A DNA stretch of 26,686 nucleotides. Source: Echinostoma caproni. Its lineage: Eukaryota; Platyhelminthes; Trematoda; Plagiorchiida; Echinostomatidae. The notes beneath the pieces are model-generated. The model was not told the origin of the DNA. It did no database searches and was given only the letters and a program-made list of their open reading frames with translations. Location: positions 60,977 through 87,662 of the forward strand of contig UZAN01040188.1 of NCBI GenBank assembly GCA_900618425.1. The letters run 5' to 3'. Shown piece after piece: positions 1 through 10,700 of this stretch. Position 1 is the first letter of the stretch. Every line of letters starts with the position of its first letter. The translations under genes were made by a program, and so were the position numbers.

Positions 1-2002
1 CACCTCATGACAGCCAAACACATAGTTGACCCCGTTTCCTCTTTTAAACCATTGTTACGTAACTGCAATGCAAAGCTGTTGGCAATAAGCGAGGCGTTGC
101 TAATCCGATTACATAACCCCGTGTTGTGCGCCCAAAAGTTGTTGATCCAATCAATTCACTTGCCGTGGAGTTGACCTATATTTTATTTTTAATTCCAATA
201 GCCCCTGTCTAACTGTGCATGTCCGTTCTCAACGATTTACAAATTCAATGTGCTATAAATGTGCTTGTTTGTTTTACGTCAGCGATTGAGAAGATTAAAC
301 GAAATGTTAACATCTCGCGACATATGTCTTCTTTCGATCTTGACACTTTCATATTATCACTTATAAATGAATGCCGTGCAATGACAACAGCAATAATAAT
401 CATGGCAGTATTATTAATGACTACAATAATAATAATTTCTTCTCATTTTTCACTGACCGTGAAACTGTTAAAATAATTTTCAGGAGGTAGGTGGCTATTG
501 GGATTTACGCGTAGCATAATGATGCACATAGTTCAGAAGAGTTCGGGCGTCCAAAATGGGATTATAATTCATTCCCCTGCCTCGGATTGCTTTTTAGTAG
601 CTCTAGTACCATTGGGACCGTTGAGGGTTTTGCCCATTATTCTGCTAGATTGTTAAATGAAGTTTCTATCACGGCATAAGTGTTAAGCTGATACACACAA
701 TGCAAAGGACATCCTGTGGGATAAATGGTAATTTTAAAAGCATCAAATTAATTTCATAGGATTTTTAATACAGACAGCTACTTGTTTATCGAGTAAAATT
801 CCCATAACCGTTTTCAGGTACCGAAAAGAACCAACTTTACCAAATTTATAAAATAAATTTCTGAACAGCGTTCTATAAATAAAAAAAGGAGTCGGTATAG
901 CCCTTTGACATATAATATTTTCCTAGTGGACGGCAACCCATCATATAAAACACCCCAGCCACCGTAACCAAAGAAGCTTCAAAATCAGTGATCCAGTCAA
1001 TTAGAAGCCTTAAGCTTGCCGAAACACTACTTATGACCGGTGGAATGTACGTGGCCAGTAAAAATGTATTATTTGTCGGGGACAACTGCTTTTTATTTTT
1101 ATTTTTGAGTATTCTGCGAAAGAAACACAAATAAACAGTGATCAGAACATTTATCTATGCAAGGGAGGTGTTCTAATTACTTTGGTGGGCATATTTGGTA
1201 AGCACACTTGTTGTTGCTCCGTCTGAATCGCTACCCGTAGTACAAGGAATTTTAAAAAGTGTTTCCTCCATACAACCAGTTGTTGACGTTCTTACTTCAA
1301 TTTCAAAGTGAGCAGTTGACATCACGCAATCATATCTAATCACTAATTTCACCTGGATCTAGAAAGTGTGATTCACAAGCAACCGCACAATACTCGTTTC
1401 TTGATCGCGCTCCTGTTTCTGATCATTAGCGGGTAACCAAAGTTAATGCACCAACCTGGATGTTTGTTTGTTATCTCATTCTGTCCGCAATTGGTGCTAC
1501 CAATTTCCTTGGCTTAGTCTCTGGGCTCAAATAAAACCAGTGCACAAAGGTAGTCTTTTTGCACTGTGAAAAAGAAAAGGTGCAAGCTTGGATGAACTCC
1601 AAATAGTAGCACCAATCCAAGGCATATGCTTGTGAGGGAGTAACGTGACGTTTTTCGTAAATTAGAAAGGAAAAGGGCATGATTCATTTAACTATATTTA
1701 TTCTTAGCGGTACAAATGTCGTTGTCTATATTGTTTTATGTAAAAAAACCTCCAGTATAACCGTTTTTGCGCAATACCGCTCTAGTTTACATATAGTATA
1801 GGCAAAAGGAACCAGAAGGGCTGATGGAACAACAATGTTTTTGAATATTGAAACATTGTGATTGAAGTTACACTTCAAAAACGGAAGATTTAGGATCTTT
1901 CATACCGTGAACAAAAGTCCGTGAACACCAATCGACAGTCAGGAGACATGATTCACTATCATTGATTTCCCTCCACGTAGATGAAGAAGGACATCAGTTT
2001 AG
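1..2002. other. Unassigned stretch, no recognisable gene
   Basis: No recognisable protein, RNA or repeat family. The + strand is open from the window edge to a TGA at 172-174 (57 codons, first residues HLMTAKHIVDPVSSF), which could be the tail of a frame starting outside the window, but nothing in it is recognised. An 11-bp inverted repeat (ATTGGTGCTAC at 1490-1500, complement at 1606-1616) is within what chance allows at that spacing. The remaining open frames are short and show no family motif. Confidence 0.5.
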
Positions 2003-2469
2003 CTTCGAATCAGTAAAAGTGCTCCACCAAGCCCGGTCCTAACACGCCAGAGAATTTCTCGAGGTTTGGCGCTGTCCAATCAACTCACTAAACAGCAACA
2101 CCGAAATGGATCACGTGTACACGCCAATGCAACTCAAGGATCAAATGACAACAAAATAGCTCAAGTCGTGACCGGAGAACGAACCGAAACCGCAATTAGG
2201 ACGGAGAGACAACCTCAACTCCTCGCATCAGTTTAACGGCCAACCGAGTAGAACACAGTGAGAACAAGGGACAAAACTAGTCGGTGGAGAAGAACACATA
2301 TATAAACGAACGGGTAGAGGTGGAACACTACCACTTCACAAGCACTGATGATGTCACCACGGCTGGTGATGAAACGTTTGCAAACAAATGGTCAAGCTCG
2401 GCCAACAGGCGAAACGGAATTCAGTTCACCCTAGCTGCAATAACCGATTTTGTCACCATGTTTATCTGA
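2003..2469 (+). other. Candidate decayed coding region, hydrophilic, unknown family
   Basis: The + strand is strikingly A-rich and T-poor here: by hand count, 70 A against 24 T in the 180 bases 2101-2280. One frame is open from 2003 to a TAA at 2234-2236 (77 codons rich in Q, N, T and R). A second frame takes over and runs to a TGA at 2467-2469, broken by one TAG at 2278-2280. Its last part reads like a normal acidic/polar protein (for example EVEHYHFTSTDDVTTAGDE). The overlap of two frames suggests one ancient frame broken by an indel near 2190-2230. No start codon, family motif or splice site fixes its limits. It could be a gag-like ORF1 of a retroelement, an old exon, or a compositional accident. 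I do not recognise it. Confidence 0.25.
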
Positions 2470-3152
2470 GTCGGGGACAGTGAAAGAACAAATGGTTTCG
2501 AAAAAAAATGAATAATATCATCGAGCAATCCCGAACTCCAAATTTAACTGTGACTTCAGAGTGTGCGTAGTTCAAGAAAGCGATATCTGTAGGGTGACAT
2601 CGTCCGATAATTCCCGGGTAGCCGGCAAATCTTTATTTTGTGTGTGACGTTTTGCACAAGGGTACCCATATGTACTAATAATATTTCATTTCACTTAAAG
2701 ACACTTATCATACGTTGTAACGTTTTTACTAGTGTTATTTGTGTGTGCACGTGTTACCCCACAGTGTCTCATTTAGCAGAGGCTTTTATTTTCCGACACC
2801 GCACTGGCTCACAACGTATGACATTTAGTTCCTTTTAATGTATTCGTCTTCAGCCAAAACATTCCCTTAGAGTTGTCTTAGAATCAGCATTTAGTAGTCT
2901 TGGATTCACTAAAAATCAATTCGAAAGCAGGTTGGGTAAAGACAAGTGTCTTTAAGAATGCTTTTAACGTAAATGAAAAACAGATCGCATCAGTAGTGAC
3001 CAATATGAGTATATAAAAACTGCCTCTGGTTCAACCGATGAATAAAAATCGCCGATGTATGCATACGACTTATTCCTCAGTCTCCCAGACAAAATGATGT
3101 TTTCCAAATTGTTTGGAAGTGTACTTTGATCTATTTATTGCATTTTTTCCAG

Positions 3153-3320
3153 GGATGGCATTCGGTTACTGTGGGAGGAGGTTTGGATATTTTCTTTCCC
3201 GTCTTTGTGGGATTATTTATTTCCTGTCTTCAGTCATGCGCAATTAAACGTGGTTGCAGTGTCTACAAGCTACCCGCCCATTGCTCTATTCCACTAGAGA
3301 AGACCGGTAGGTACCTCAAT
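3153..3320 (+). CDS. Candidate internal exon, unknown protein
   Basis: A pyrimidine-rich run ends in TTTTTTCCAG at 3152. The following 168 nt are open in phase 0 and begin GWHSVTVGGGLDIFFPVFVG, with a hydrophobic stretch (LDIFFPVFVGLFI) that could be membrane-embedded. A GTGAGA donor-like hexamer starts at 3321; an alternative donor GTAGGT at 3307 would change the phase. The length of 168 is a multiple of three. No family is recognised. The splice signals are plausible but such signals are common by chance, so this is a prediction to test against RNA. Confidence 0.15.
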
Positions 3321-4905
3321 GTGAGAATTTCGTGATTGGAGATACAATACAAATGTTATACGGTCCAAGCGGTTGTCGAGATTGTTTTGTCTGGCTCCGG
3401 GAATAAAACACACAAAAATAAAATATAACCACGTTGGGAGTGTCTTTCCAGCAACTGAACGTCCAGAAATCTACTGTTTTTGATTGATTTAGTTATTCTT
3501 TTATTGAAATATAGTCCTTGGTTGCATGAACAGCGTTCCTCCGTTTCTTTCTCACGATGTCTTTCTGATAGACTGCGACACTCGCTTTGGTGATCCGTTT
3601 GAAATAAAACGATCAGAATCCGACATGCAAAGGTGTATTATTACGTAAACGGCTTCAAAGCATTTGGTGAGCGGCAGCAAACAAGTAGCCATGTTTAGTT
3701 GCTCATTGCCTCGAGGAACTTGTGTTAGAAACTCACCAATAACGCCAAGGTTTTACCTTTTGAGGTCTACTTTTAGACTGTCTGAGTTTCTGCAGCCTAT
3801 CTCCTTAAATATGTTGTATTAGTTCAAACGAAGAAGAAGATCAATATTATTTGTAATATACGTCTTCCTCTAGGTTCTATCTGATCAGGGATGGAAAGAA
3901 AGAAAGTCTGGACCCTAATGTCTATGTTTCCGGAACGCAGTACAAGTTATCGCTAAATTTTTTTTATCTTTGTCTTTGGTCTGCCATCAACCATCCATTG
4001 CAGAATTTCACAAGGTAACATAGGATGACCATGACTTATTGCGTACGATGGGACATATGCACACATATTGAAGCATGACTGTGTAGCCCATCCCTCCTAT
4101 TTTGCGAAAAAACGTGGGAAGTCATGAAATACTCCTTACTTATTAGTATACATCTTTTTCGCTAAGGAACACAATTTATGCATGAGGTCAATTAATTCGG
4201 GTGGGTTTGCTACGCTTATTTAATCACAAAACGAAGCTTACACTCTGGAAGAACAAAGCCCAGTATGAACCGCCCACAGAGCATTAGATGAACTTTACCA
4301 ATTATAATGCCAAATTTGTGCCGTTAAAAAGGAAAGGGTTTGGATAAACGGGCCCCTGATGTTCCCAAAAAAGAAAAGCAAATGGGGCCCGTCAAGGTAG
4401 AAATATGTATCCATTTTTTCTTTCTTGGCCAACGTAGACGTATTTATTCATGTGTTAAACAAACCGTAGAGTGACCTAATCTGCCATAGCAAAACGGCAT
4501 CGCTTTTTACAGTATACTGCTAGACAGAACTTGAACAGTATTAAAAGCAGTAACTGAAAAGTAAACGGACACTAGTTGCCAAATCATTTGCTATCAGTCC
4601 AACTCCGTATTGTAGTGTAGTAACAGGGGTTTGCGAAGACATTTGAAGGTGTCGTTGCAATTTAAATTTACTAACTGTATGCATCATGTGTACGATGTTT
4701 TGATTAATAATCCAGCATAAATATTATCCACTTATCCAAGCCTAATTTATTTTAAACCAAACGCAGTACCCTCTATAAACTATTTGATGCTTTTTGGAAA
4801 GCAATTTTTCATTCAATATATTCTCCAGGTGGAGCCACTCAAGTATTGTTCAAGTAGTTATTTTCAGACAACACATTGTCTATGGATATTTTTTGTTTCT
4901 TTCAG

Positions 4906-5076
4906 GTTGTGTACACTAATAAATTATATCGTTCAACGTTTGCTCTAGTCTGGAACAAGGTATTTGATAACCTTATTCTGCCTGAGCTCAAAAACAGTTT
5001 TGCATCACATCACGAAAGCCAAATTAGCCCTGAAATCTTTTCCCAAGGGGAAAAGAAAGTTCATATCTCCCTTTGA
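4906..5076 (+). CDS. Candidate terminal or internal exon, unknown protein
   Basis: TTTTTTGTTTCTTTCAG ends at 4905, a good animal-type 3' splice site. The sequence after it is open in phase 0, beginning VVYTNKLYRSTFALVWNK, and runs to a TGA at 5074-5076. A possible donor (CAAG|GTATTT) at 4960 would instead give a 54-nt internal exon, also a multiple of three. Phase 0 matches the candidate exon at 3153-3320, so the two could be joined, but that is inference only. No domain is recognised. Confidence 0.15.
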   Translation, partial: VVYTNKLYRSTFALVWNKVFDNLILPELKNSFASHHESQISPEIFSQGEKKVHISL

Positions 5077-5331
5077 AGGCATGATTAAATAACGATGCAC
5101 GTGTGTACTTAATAACAAATTCAGTTGTTACTAATGCGAAGTGATTTTTTACCGCCATATATAAGTTGTGATTCACTTGTTGCGAAAGGTTTCTAGTTTA
5201 CTGAATGAATATCGATTACCGGATGAGGAATAAAAGATGACCCACGCCCGCCACTGCTGGGATTGCTGGAAATGCATTGGATAGCATCAGTGGCTTACAA
5301 ACAAGTGTAGGGTGTGCTTGCAGCCTCTGAT

Positions 5332-5398
5332 ATAATATTTATATATACATATCTACATATCTACATATCTACATATATGTATATATATATATATATGT
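5332..5398. repeat. Compound microsatellite (ACATATCT)n / (AT)n
   Basis: Three copies of the 8-bp unit ACATATCT occupy 5347-5370, followed by ACATATAT and then an (AT)8 run at 5381-5396. The flanks are also alternating A/T. It lies just upstream of the first LINE remnant. Whether it belongs to that element's 5' region or is a separate locus cannot be decided from one copy. Confidence 0.9.
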
Positions 5399-5961
5399 CG
5401 TTTGTCCCACGTGCACCCGTTCCAATTGGACTCGGTTAGATCATTCATAAAGCGTTCTCTTTCAATGGTTACAAAGGGTACATTTTGTAATTCTGACCTG
5501 TTGAATCTAGTCACCTAGCACTCTGATTGAACCAAAAACAAACCAGTACTCCGTATTACCCTTGTCCCCCGATTGAAGAATACCAAAATTTAGTGCTATT
5601 CAATATGGGTCGCATAAGTTTTGAGTCGCATTATTCTCCTTTATATAGTTTTCATGAAATACACTTCACTTACGTAAGAGAAATAACGTTGTTTAAATCC
5701 CGACAGTCCTCATAGGCGCACCCTTCTATTGGCTACGCTACGTTGTGTGTGCTCCTCGTCTCACTGGATTTTATGGTTATCTCGATGTCAAACATGTTCC
5801 GGCCCCATACCTACTCTCATCAGGATATGCTTAGATTGAAATATGTTTATTCTGTGTCTCATACAAACAATATGCCTGGAGAATCTGGCATTCATGCTTG
5901 GATCAAAAAGCCTAAGCGTGCTGGATGGCAGTGTGCGCTGATTAGCACCCCTCCTACTTAG

Positions 5962-6606
5962 ATGACTGCGCTGATCAGTACCAACGTTCGCTCTCTCTTT
6001 GCACAGATTTCGGATTTAACTTCCTCACTGAACACATGCATCCATTCCAACACATGTGTCACGAAACCTGGTTAAATCAAAACGTTACAGATAGATGGCT
6101 TGGACTGTTACTGGCAAGAAAGACAACATAGTAGGAAGAAAACTGGAGGCGGTGTGGCAACGTTCATCAAATCTTCTTGGTGTGGCGGCTGAGTTGCTAT
6201 TAAGCTATTCTGAAAGATCTATTCGTTCGTTGTCAACCCAGATTTTCCCGATATAAAGGTAGAATTATTACTAATGTGTTTCAACTTCCTTCGTGCTCCC
6301 AATCAGATACATCTTCCTTCTTTGCTCATTACATTCTATTTTTGGTTTCAATATTAGATGTGAATCTTCATTTGGCTGTTGGTGACTTCAACCGTGCAAA
6401 CAAGCATTTCCCCTCTGCTTTCTTTTGACTTGTATGATTTGTCTCATTCGCCTACCAGAGGCAACTCTGTACTTGACCGAGTAAACAGAAACCATCCCAC
6501 TTTTCGTTCTCTCAAACTAATGGCCCCAGTAGCTATCGGGGATCATTGTGTTCTCCTTTCAAGACCAAGTGCATACTATCGCTCTGCATATCCAGCATTC
6601 CTATGA
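5962..6606 (+). pseudogene. APE-like endonuclease domain of LINE 1
   Basis: Recognisable blocks in order are STNVRSLFAQISDL (from 5977), ETWLN (6063-6077), GGGVATFIK (6145-6171), an open block leading to GDFN (6381-6392), DLSHSPTRGNSVLDRV (TRGN at 6454) and GDHCVL (6538 onward). The GDFN motif and the final D-H pair are the catalytic signatures of exonuclease-III-type endonucleases in non-LTR elements. The residue before the D-H pair, usually S, is G here. The blocks occupy different frames with stops between them, so the domain cannot be translated as it stands. Confidence 0.8.
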
Positions 6607-7130
6607 TCAAACTAGACAAGGTTTCATCTACGTAACGTTTCATCAACCCGCATTTCTCTTCTCTGTCGTTCCATAACGGTTGCCCAATATTGGTTTGCTT
6701 CTTGATCATTACGTCCTAACTGCGGAACTCTTTTCACCGAAACGATGAATTCAATTTTACATTTTTGCTCTCCCATGGAAACGCTGTTTGTTTGCAACGA
6801 AAAAATTGCATCTGCTCACTTGAACTGACCACGAAGGCAAAAGGAATGATCCTATAAATCTTACCATCCATCTGCTCTAAAGTACTATTCTAACTTAATT
6901 AACACTGAGCTAACACGTGCAAACAAGACGTTCGCTTCCCAAATCCTGCAAAAAGGCACAAGGTTTCTGTGGCAAGCAATTTGTCTTCTCTGGGAACAAA
7001 AAAGGAAAAAGGCGAACAGTTATGTTGATGTAAATAGCCTTAACACTGCATTTCCTTATCCGTCTAACGATAACCAGATCCCCTCTTTCCTATATGAGGT
7101 TTCTAATTCTGATCTGTTCTCTTTTTCCAA
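6607..7130 (+). other. LINE 1 linker between endonuclease and reverse transcriptase
   Basis: Frame-shuffled remnant without a diagnostic motif, placed by its position between the two domains. A basic stretch (FVFSGNKKGKRRTV) near 6980-7020 resembles the charged linker before LINE reverse transcriptases. Multiple stops occur in every frame. Confidence 0.5.
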
Positions 7131-8162
7131 TGACGACATTTTAAGCTTTTACGTTCCTTCAAACCAGCATCATATGCGGGCCCTGATGATCTTTCTCCAG
7201 CGTTCCTCAGGTTTGGAGCAGTCCCTCTAAATAGAATGATGACATCCCGCATCAACGAGTCGCTTTCTGAACAGATGATTCCCGATTCCTGGCGACCAAT
7301 GACCATAATACCTGTTCCAAAGACCTCGTTCTCAGCCGTTCTTCTAAAACGTTTTCGTCTCATCGCATTGACGTCTTTAGTTCTAAAGTTGACTGAGAAA
7401 GCCATCCTGAGTTGCTTACAGTCACTGGTCACTATTCCTCATGACCCCCTTCAGTTCGCGTATAAGCCCAACAGATCCATTTTGGATGCTGTGCCGTTGT
7501 ATAAGCAAGTCATTGAACAGCTCTGCAAAATCCGTTCACTGCGCGTTTTTGGATTATTCATCTGCTTTTCATTCTGTATCCTGGGCATCCCTCTTTTTTA
7601 AACTTTAATCTGCTTCATGGATTTCTGATTATTCCACTGTAAGAACCCAGTGCACAAAGCTGGGCAGGAATAAATCAAATCATTTAGTCAATAATTCTGG
7701 TGTACTCCAANACTCCAAGGTGCTGTCTTTTCTCCGTATCTTTCCTCTTCTTTCATTAGTCATCTTTCAGTTCCATACCCTGCTCATATCCAAAAGTATG
7801 CTGACGATGTCGTTTTATGTCAGACCGTTTCTTGTTCTTCGGAATGTTCTTCCTTTACTGAAAATCCGTCCCGAACAGAACAGTTTTCAAACCCGTCTGG
7901 CCTTAATCTTAACACATTCAAGTGCTTGGAGTGCATTTTCAGTTCTTCCTGCTCAACACTCCCGTCAGACTCTGTAACTCTTAATAGTAACCTTTTGTCT
8001 AGAGTGACCTCAGTCAAATATCTGGGTGTCACCATTGATAATAATCTTTGTTGGTCGAAACACATTCAGAACTGTATGGGAAAACTTCGGTGCTTCTCCT
8101 TTCCGCTCCAAAAGCTCAGACAATTTCGCACTCCCCCAAAACGTTTTGCTCTCTTTTGTTAA
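7131..8162 (+). pseudogene. Reverse transcriptase domain of LINE 1 with intact YADD
   Basis: From 7158 the frame reads AGPDDLSPAFLRF, then SWRPMTIIPVPK, FRLIALTSLVLKLTEKAIL and DPLQFAYKPNRSILDAV, the ordered N-terminal RT blocks of non-LTR elements. A one-base frame change near 7541 leads to motif A, LDYSSAFHSVSW (from 7549). A TAA follows in that frame near 7608. Motif B (GVLQ / GAVFSPYL) is split by an N at 7711. From 7716 one frame is open to 8162 and contains QKYADDVVL (YADD at 7797-7808) and VKYLGVTIDNNLCWSKHI near 8016-8069. Both catalytic aspartates of motif C and the aspartate of motif A are kept. Comparatively young decay is likely. Confidence 0.9.
7703..7719 (+). other. ACTCCAA-N-ACTCCAA duplication at the assembly ambiguity
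   Basis: The only ambiguous base (7711) sits between two identical 7-mers, ACTCCAA at 7704-7710 and 7712-7718. The 8-base offset moves reverse transcriptase motif B from one frame to another exactly here. An unmerged overlap at a contig join explains both facts. Confidence 0.75.
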
Positions 8163-8658
8163 ACAATGCGTTCTCCATATTTAACTTCACTGCTCCCCTG
8201 TAGTGTTTCCCGGTCTATTGAAACACGATTTAAAACCTGTCCGTCGTGGATTGATGATAATAAACCGTGCATCTGTAATTTCTGCCGAGTCATTATTAAC
8301 ATAACTTATTATTGGTCATGTGAAGTCTTATAGGAACTTTATCAATAAGATTCTAAACGTCCCCATCCATCCTTTGCATTTTTGTCGCTCCCACTCGATC
8401 ACTCATTTCTCTTATCGCTATCTACACACCCGAATAAACGCTCAACTGTGACGTATCCGGCTCGCATCTTGACCAACGCGGAAGAAGTTACAATTGACTA
8501 AAGTCAATATTTACTTGAATGAAGCAAACTTTAGGGAAATTTATTTTTTTTACACACTACTCTACTGAATTTGTTTAAGCTGATATAGTTTCTCCGATGT
8601 GACGACCAGTGTACATTTATTAACCAAATTGAGAGCATATCTCAACATGCAAAATTTA

Positions 8659-8676
8659 TACAAATACAAATACAAA
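8659..8676 (+). repeat. (TACAAA)3 3' tail of LINE 1
   Basis: Three perfect TACAAA units lie 157 nt after the pol stop codon. Non-LTR elements often end in short tandem units rather than poly(A), so this marks the 3' terminus of the element. Confidence 0.75.
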
Positions 8677-10444
8677 TTGAGGTCAATAAGTTTGAAGCCA
8701 TGTAAATTATCAGTACAGAGAGAACCGAACTCAGTTGAGTCATTAACAGAATTGTCCGTAACCTTTTGTTTCTGTTCTCTTTTGTCTTGTTTGTTTTGTA
8801 CAGAAAAATGTCAGTATACAGAAGAAATTGTGTTTATTATTGACCAAGCGCGATTCCATGCATTGCACAAACAGGGGTTTTGATGGTAACATTTTGTTCA
8901 TGGCAATATTTTATATCGAGCGATATCAATACTCCAGGAGAAACCGGTAGTGACATGCACATACCAGTTGCATGCAACATTTGGTTTCCATTTTCGGGCT
9001 TAATACCCAACTGGTCATGCACCAACCATGAATGCGGAAATCACTCAATTCTTTTGGGAGTATGAGCAAGAACAACTAGGTATACGGTGATATTGGAACA
9101 TACAGTGTGTTTTCATTCTGCCAATATTTGGAGTAGGGTCGTATGCACCATGTTGGCCTAGGCCTAAACTGAGAACAATACGGAATTAAGATCCCCAAAG
9201 GGGGCCGGTGAATACAACCGTATGTGATGAGTTTGAACAAGAACAAAGCTCGATGCTTGTGCTTTTTGAGTATAACAGTGACTAGACCAACTGATGCTTT
9301 TGTGTGAGGATGACGCCTACTTACTCGTGTGACACCTGCTCACAGCTTACTGTGTCCTGGGACGGGAATATCATATGGTTCTCTCAAGGAGTTGTAACCC
9401 CAGTACGGATGTTACCTCACTCAAATATTCCGTTTTGTTTGTATGTTCCTCTAACAGAGAACGGACGGAGATTAATAATTCAGGAAACAAACGAACGAAT
9501 GGGTTAATCACGTGCCCCTTGAAGTGCACTTTTGTTTGGCGTGGTTTATTTCTCACAGGTCATTCCGTGCTCAGGAGTTCCGTTTGCCTGATTTTCTATG
9601 CGAAATGATTAGCAGACTGGGAAATCCCAATATATTTGGTTTAGCGTTTTAACAAGTAAACGCATGCATACTTCATTGAAAACAGTTTGCCAAAGGAGAA
9701 ATCAAAACAGTTGCATCATTCCTGTCATAAAAACCGCTAAGGTTAAGTAAAAATTGACACTCCGAAGTCATATATTTTGTGTGCAAAATGTTGTATTTAA
9801 AACGCTGACGCTTCCAGGCAATAAAAGCCACAGGAGGTTAACAAAGTGCTCAATGCCATTTTTCGTATACTTTATTGACTAATCTCACCGAAAATAACTT
9901 TATCTTGAGAAGACAATCATCCACATTGCATCGCAAAAGGTGCGCCTCACTTTTGGGGGGTCTACAAACAGGTTTGCTTTCTGCGCTCTGTTTAGACTTT
10001 ATATATGTTGATTGTCCTGTTTTTTTTAATTAGGTTCGTCGGGTTTCTATTCACTAAATCATTGCTTACTGCACAACGGGTACTAAACTTTCATTGAATA
10101 TTATGCAAGTACAATGTTATATAAAAATTGTTCCTCCGCATTTGTCTGTTCAGTTTTCTTGTCTTCAGTTTTCAGAGCTTCAATAAAGTTATCATTGATC
10201 GAAAATTACTTCCTTGCACTTAATGCAGCATTACTTCCAACCAAATATTAACTAGAAAACGAAAGCACTGTAAAGGTAAGAAGTTACTCGTGTCATTAAT
10301 ATGTGTAACGCAATCACGACAGCACCACGGACACCATGAAGTTTCTCCTTAAAAGTGCCTGTCCGTACGCACATTCGATCGATTCGGTTACTATGTAGAC
10401 ACATACTAGCGACGGAAAGTTAAGCCTTGAAAATGTAGGCATCA
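8677..10444. other. Unassigned stretch
   Basis: No recognisable gene. An unusually long pyrimidine tract (about 8763-8801) ends in TACAG at 8803, the best 3' splice site look-alike in the window. It is followed by a short open stretch and a GTAACA at 8886 that could be a donor, giving an 82-nt candidate exon with no recognisable product. Overlapping open frames on both strands at 8837-9065 and 9304-9608 show no motif and are treated as chance. Confidence 0.5.
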
Positions 10445-10485
10445 AAGAAGCAAACAAAGACCAACATCAATATTGTTTGCTTCTT
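10445..10485. repeat. Perfect 13-bp inverted repeat (hairpin, 15-nt loop)
   Basis: AAGAAGCAAACAA (10445-10457) and its exact complement TTGTTTGCTTCTT (10473-10485) are separated by 15 nt. A perfect 13-bp stem with so short a loop is rarely expected by chance in 27 kb. The right arm is a pyrimidine tract just before a CAG at 10494-10496, a possible 3' splice site. Confidence 0.85.
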
Positions 10486-10496
10486 GAACCCCCCAG

Positions 10497-10675
10497 CTTC
10501 CTCACGTGTGTTTATGAGCAATGCAATGGATGGTGATGAGCAAGAAAGCGCTGAGGTTTTGTCTGAACCAGATGCAATTGAAGGTGACGAAGCATTTTGC
10601 CATAGTATCTTCCAGGAAAAACATGTTGCTTTCTCAGCAGTTCATCCGCTGTTGTTCAGTACAGCGTCCATTTAA
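10497..10675 (+). CDS. Candidate terminal exon, acidic unknown protein
   Basis: The sequence CCCCCCAG ends at 10496, and the frame after it is open to a TAA at 10673-10675. It encodes an acidic segment (MDGDEQESAEVLSEPDAIEG) followed by a more hydrophobic end. The same frame is open upstream through the hairpin. A second small inverted repeat (CCGTTT/AAACGG, 10683-10700) follows the stop. I do not recognise the product, and 60-codon open frames are frequent by chance, so this rests mainly on its protein-like composition. Confidence 0.15.
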
Positions 10676-10700
10676 CTGAACTCCGTTTTCCATTAAACGG

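Larger units (their letters stand above)
2470..5331. other. Unassigned stretch with two weak candidate exons
   Basis: No homology is visible on either strand. Two points on the + strand resemble 3' splice sites with long pyrimidine tracts (ending at 3152 and 4905), and both are followed by open sequence; they are listed separately. The rest is AT-rich DNA without tandem repeats or RNA-gene boxes that I can see. Confidence 0.5.
5743..8501 (+). pseudogene. LINE 1 endonuclease/reverse transcriptase polyprotein, broken
   Basis: This would encode the replication protein of the element: an endonuclease that nicks target DNA and a reverse transcriptase that copies the RNA at the nick. The N-terminal part (5743-5958) is unrecognised but in frame with the endonuclease start across one TAG. 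Identifiable pieces lie in all three frames, so several indels have accumulated. They run collinearly from NVRSLF (5983) to the C-terminal PARILTNAEEVTID before the stop at 8499. The C-terminal stretch 8155-8283 reads in frame after a shift near 8150 (FPGLLKHDLKPVRRGLM). The start is arbitrary because no confident initiation codon is visible. Confidence 0.85.
5527..8676 (+). mobile_element. Decayed APE-type non-LTR retrotransposon (LINE 1), CR1/Jockey-like
   Basis: In order it holds a possible N-terminal region, apurinic-type endonuclease remnants (5962-6606), a linker, a reverse transcriptase domain (about 7131-8162), a C-terminal region ending at a TAA (8499-8501), a 157-nt 3' UTR and a (TACAAA)3 tail at 8659-8676. 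The order and motifs are those of single-pol LINEs of the CR1/Jockey group; the exact clade needs a tree. The 3' end is well placed by the tail. The 5' end is not: one frame is open from 5527 with single TAG stops at 5713 and 5959, so the element may begin near there or further upstream. No target-site duplication was found by eye. Numerous frame changes show that it is not functional as written. Confidence 0.88.

Noticed and set aside
1490..1616. 11-bp perfect inverted repeat ATTGGTGCTAC
   Set aside because: About one such pair at this spacing is expected by chance in a window this long.
7103..7432. 109-codon - strand open frame inside LINE 1
   Set aside because: It is the antisense shadow of the reverse transcriptase, which is identified by motifs on the + strand.
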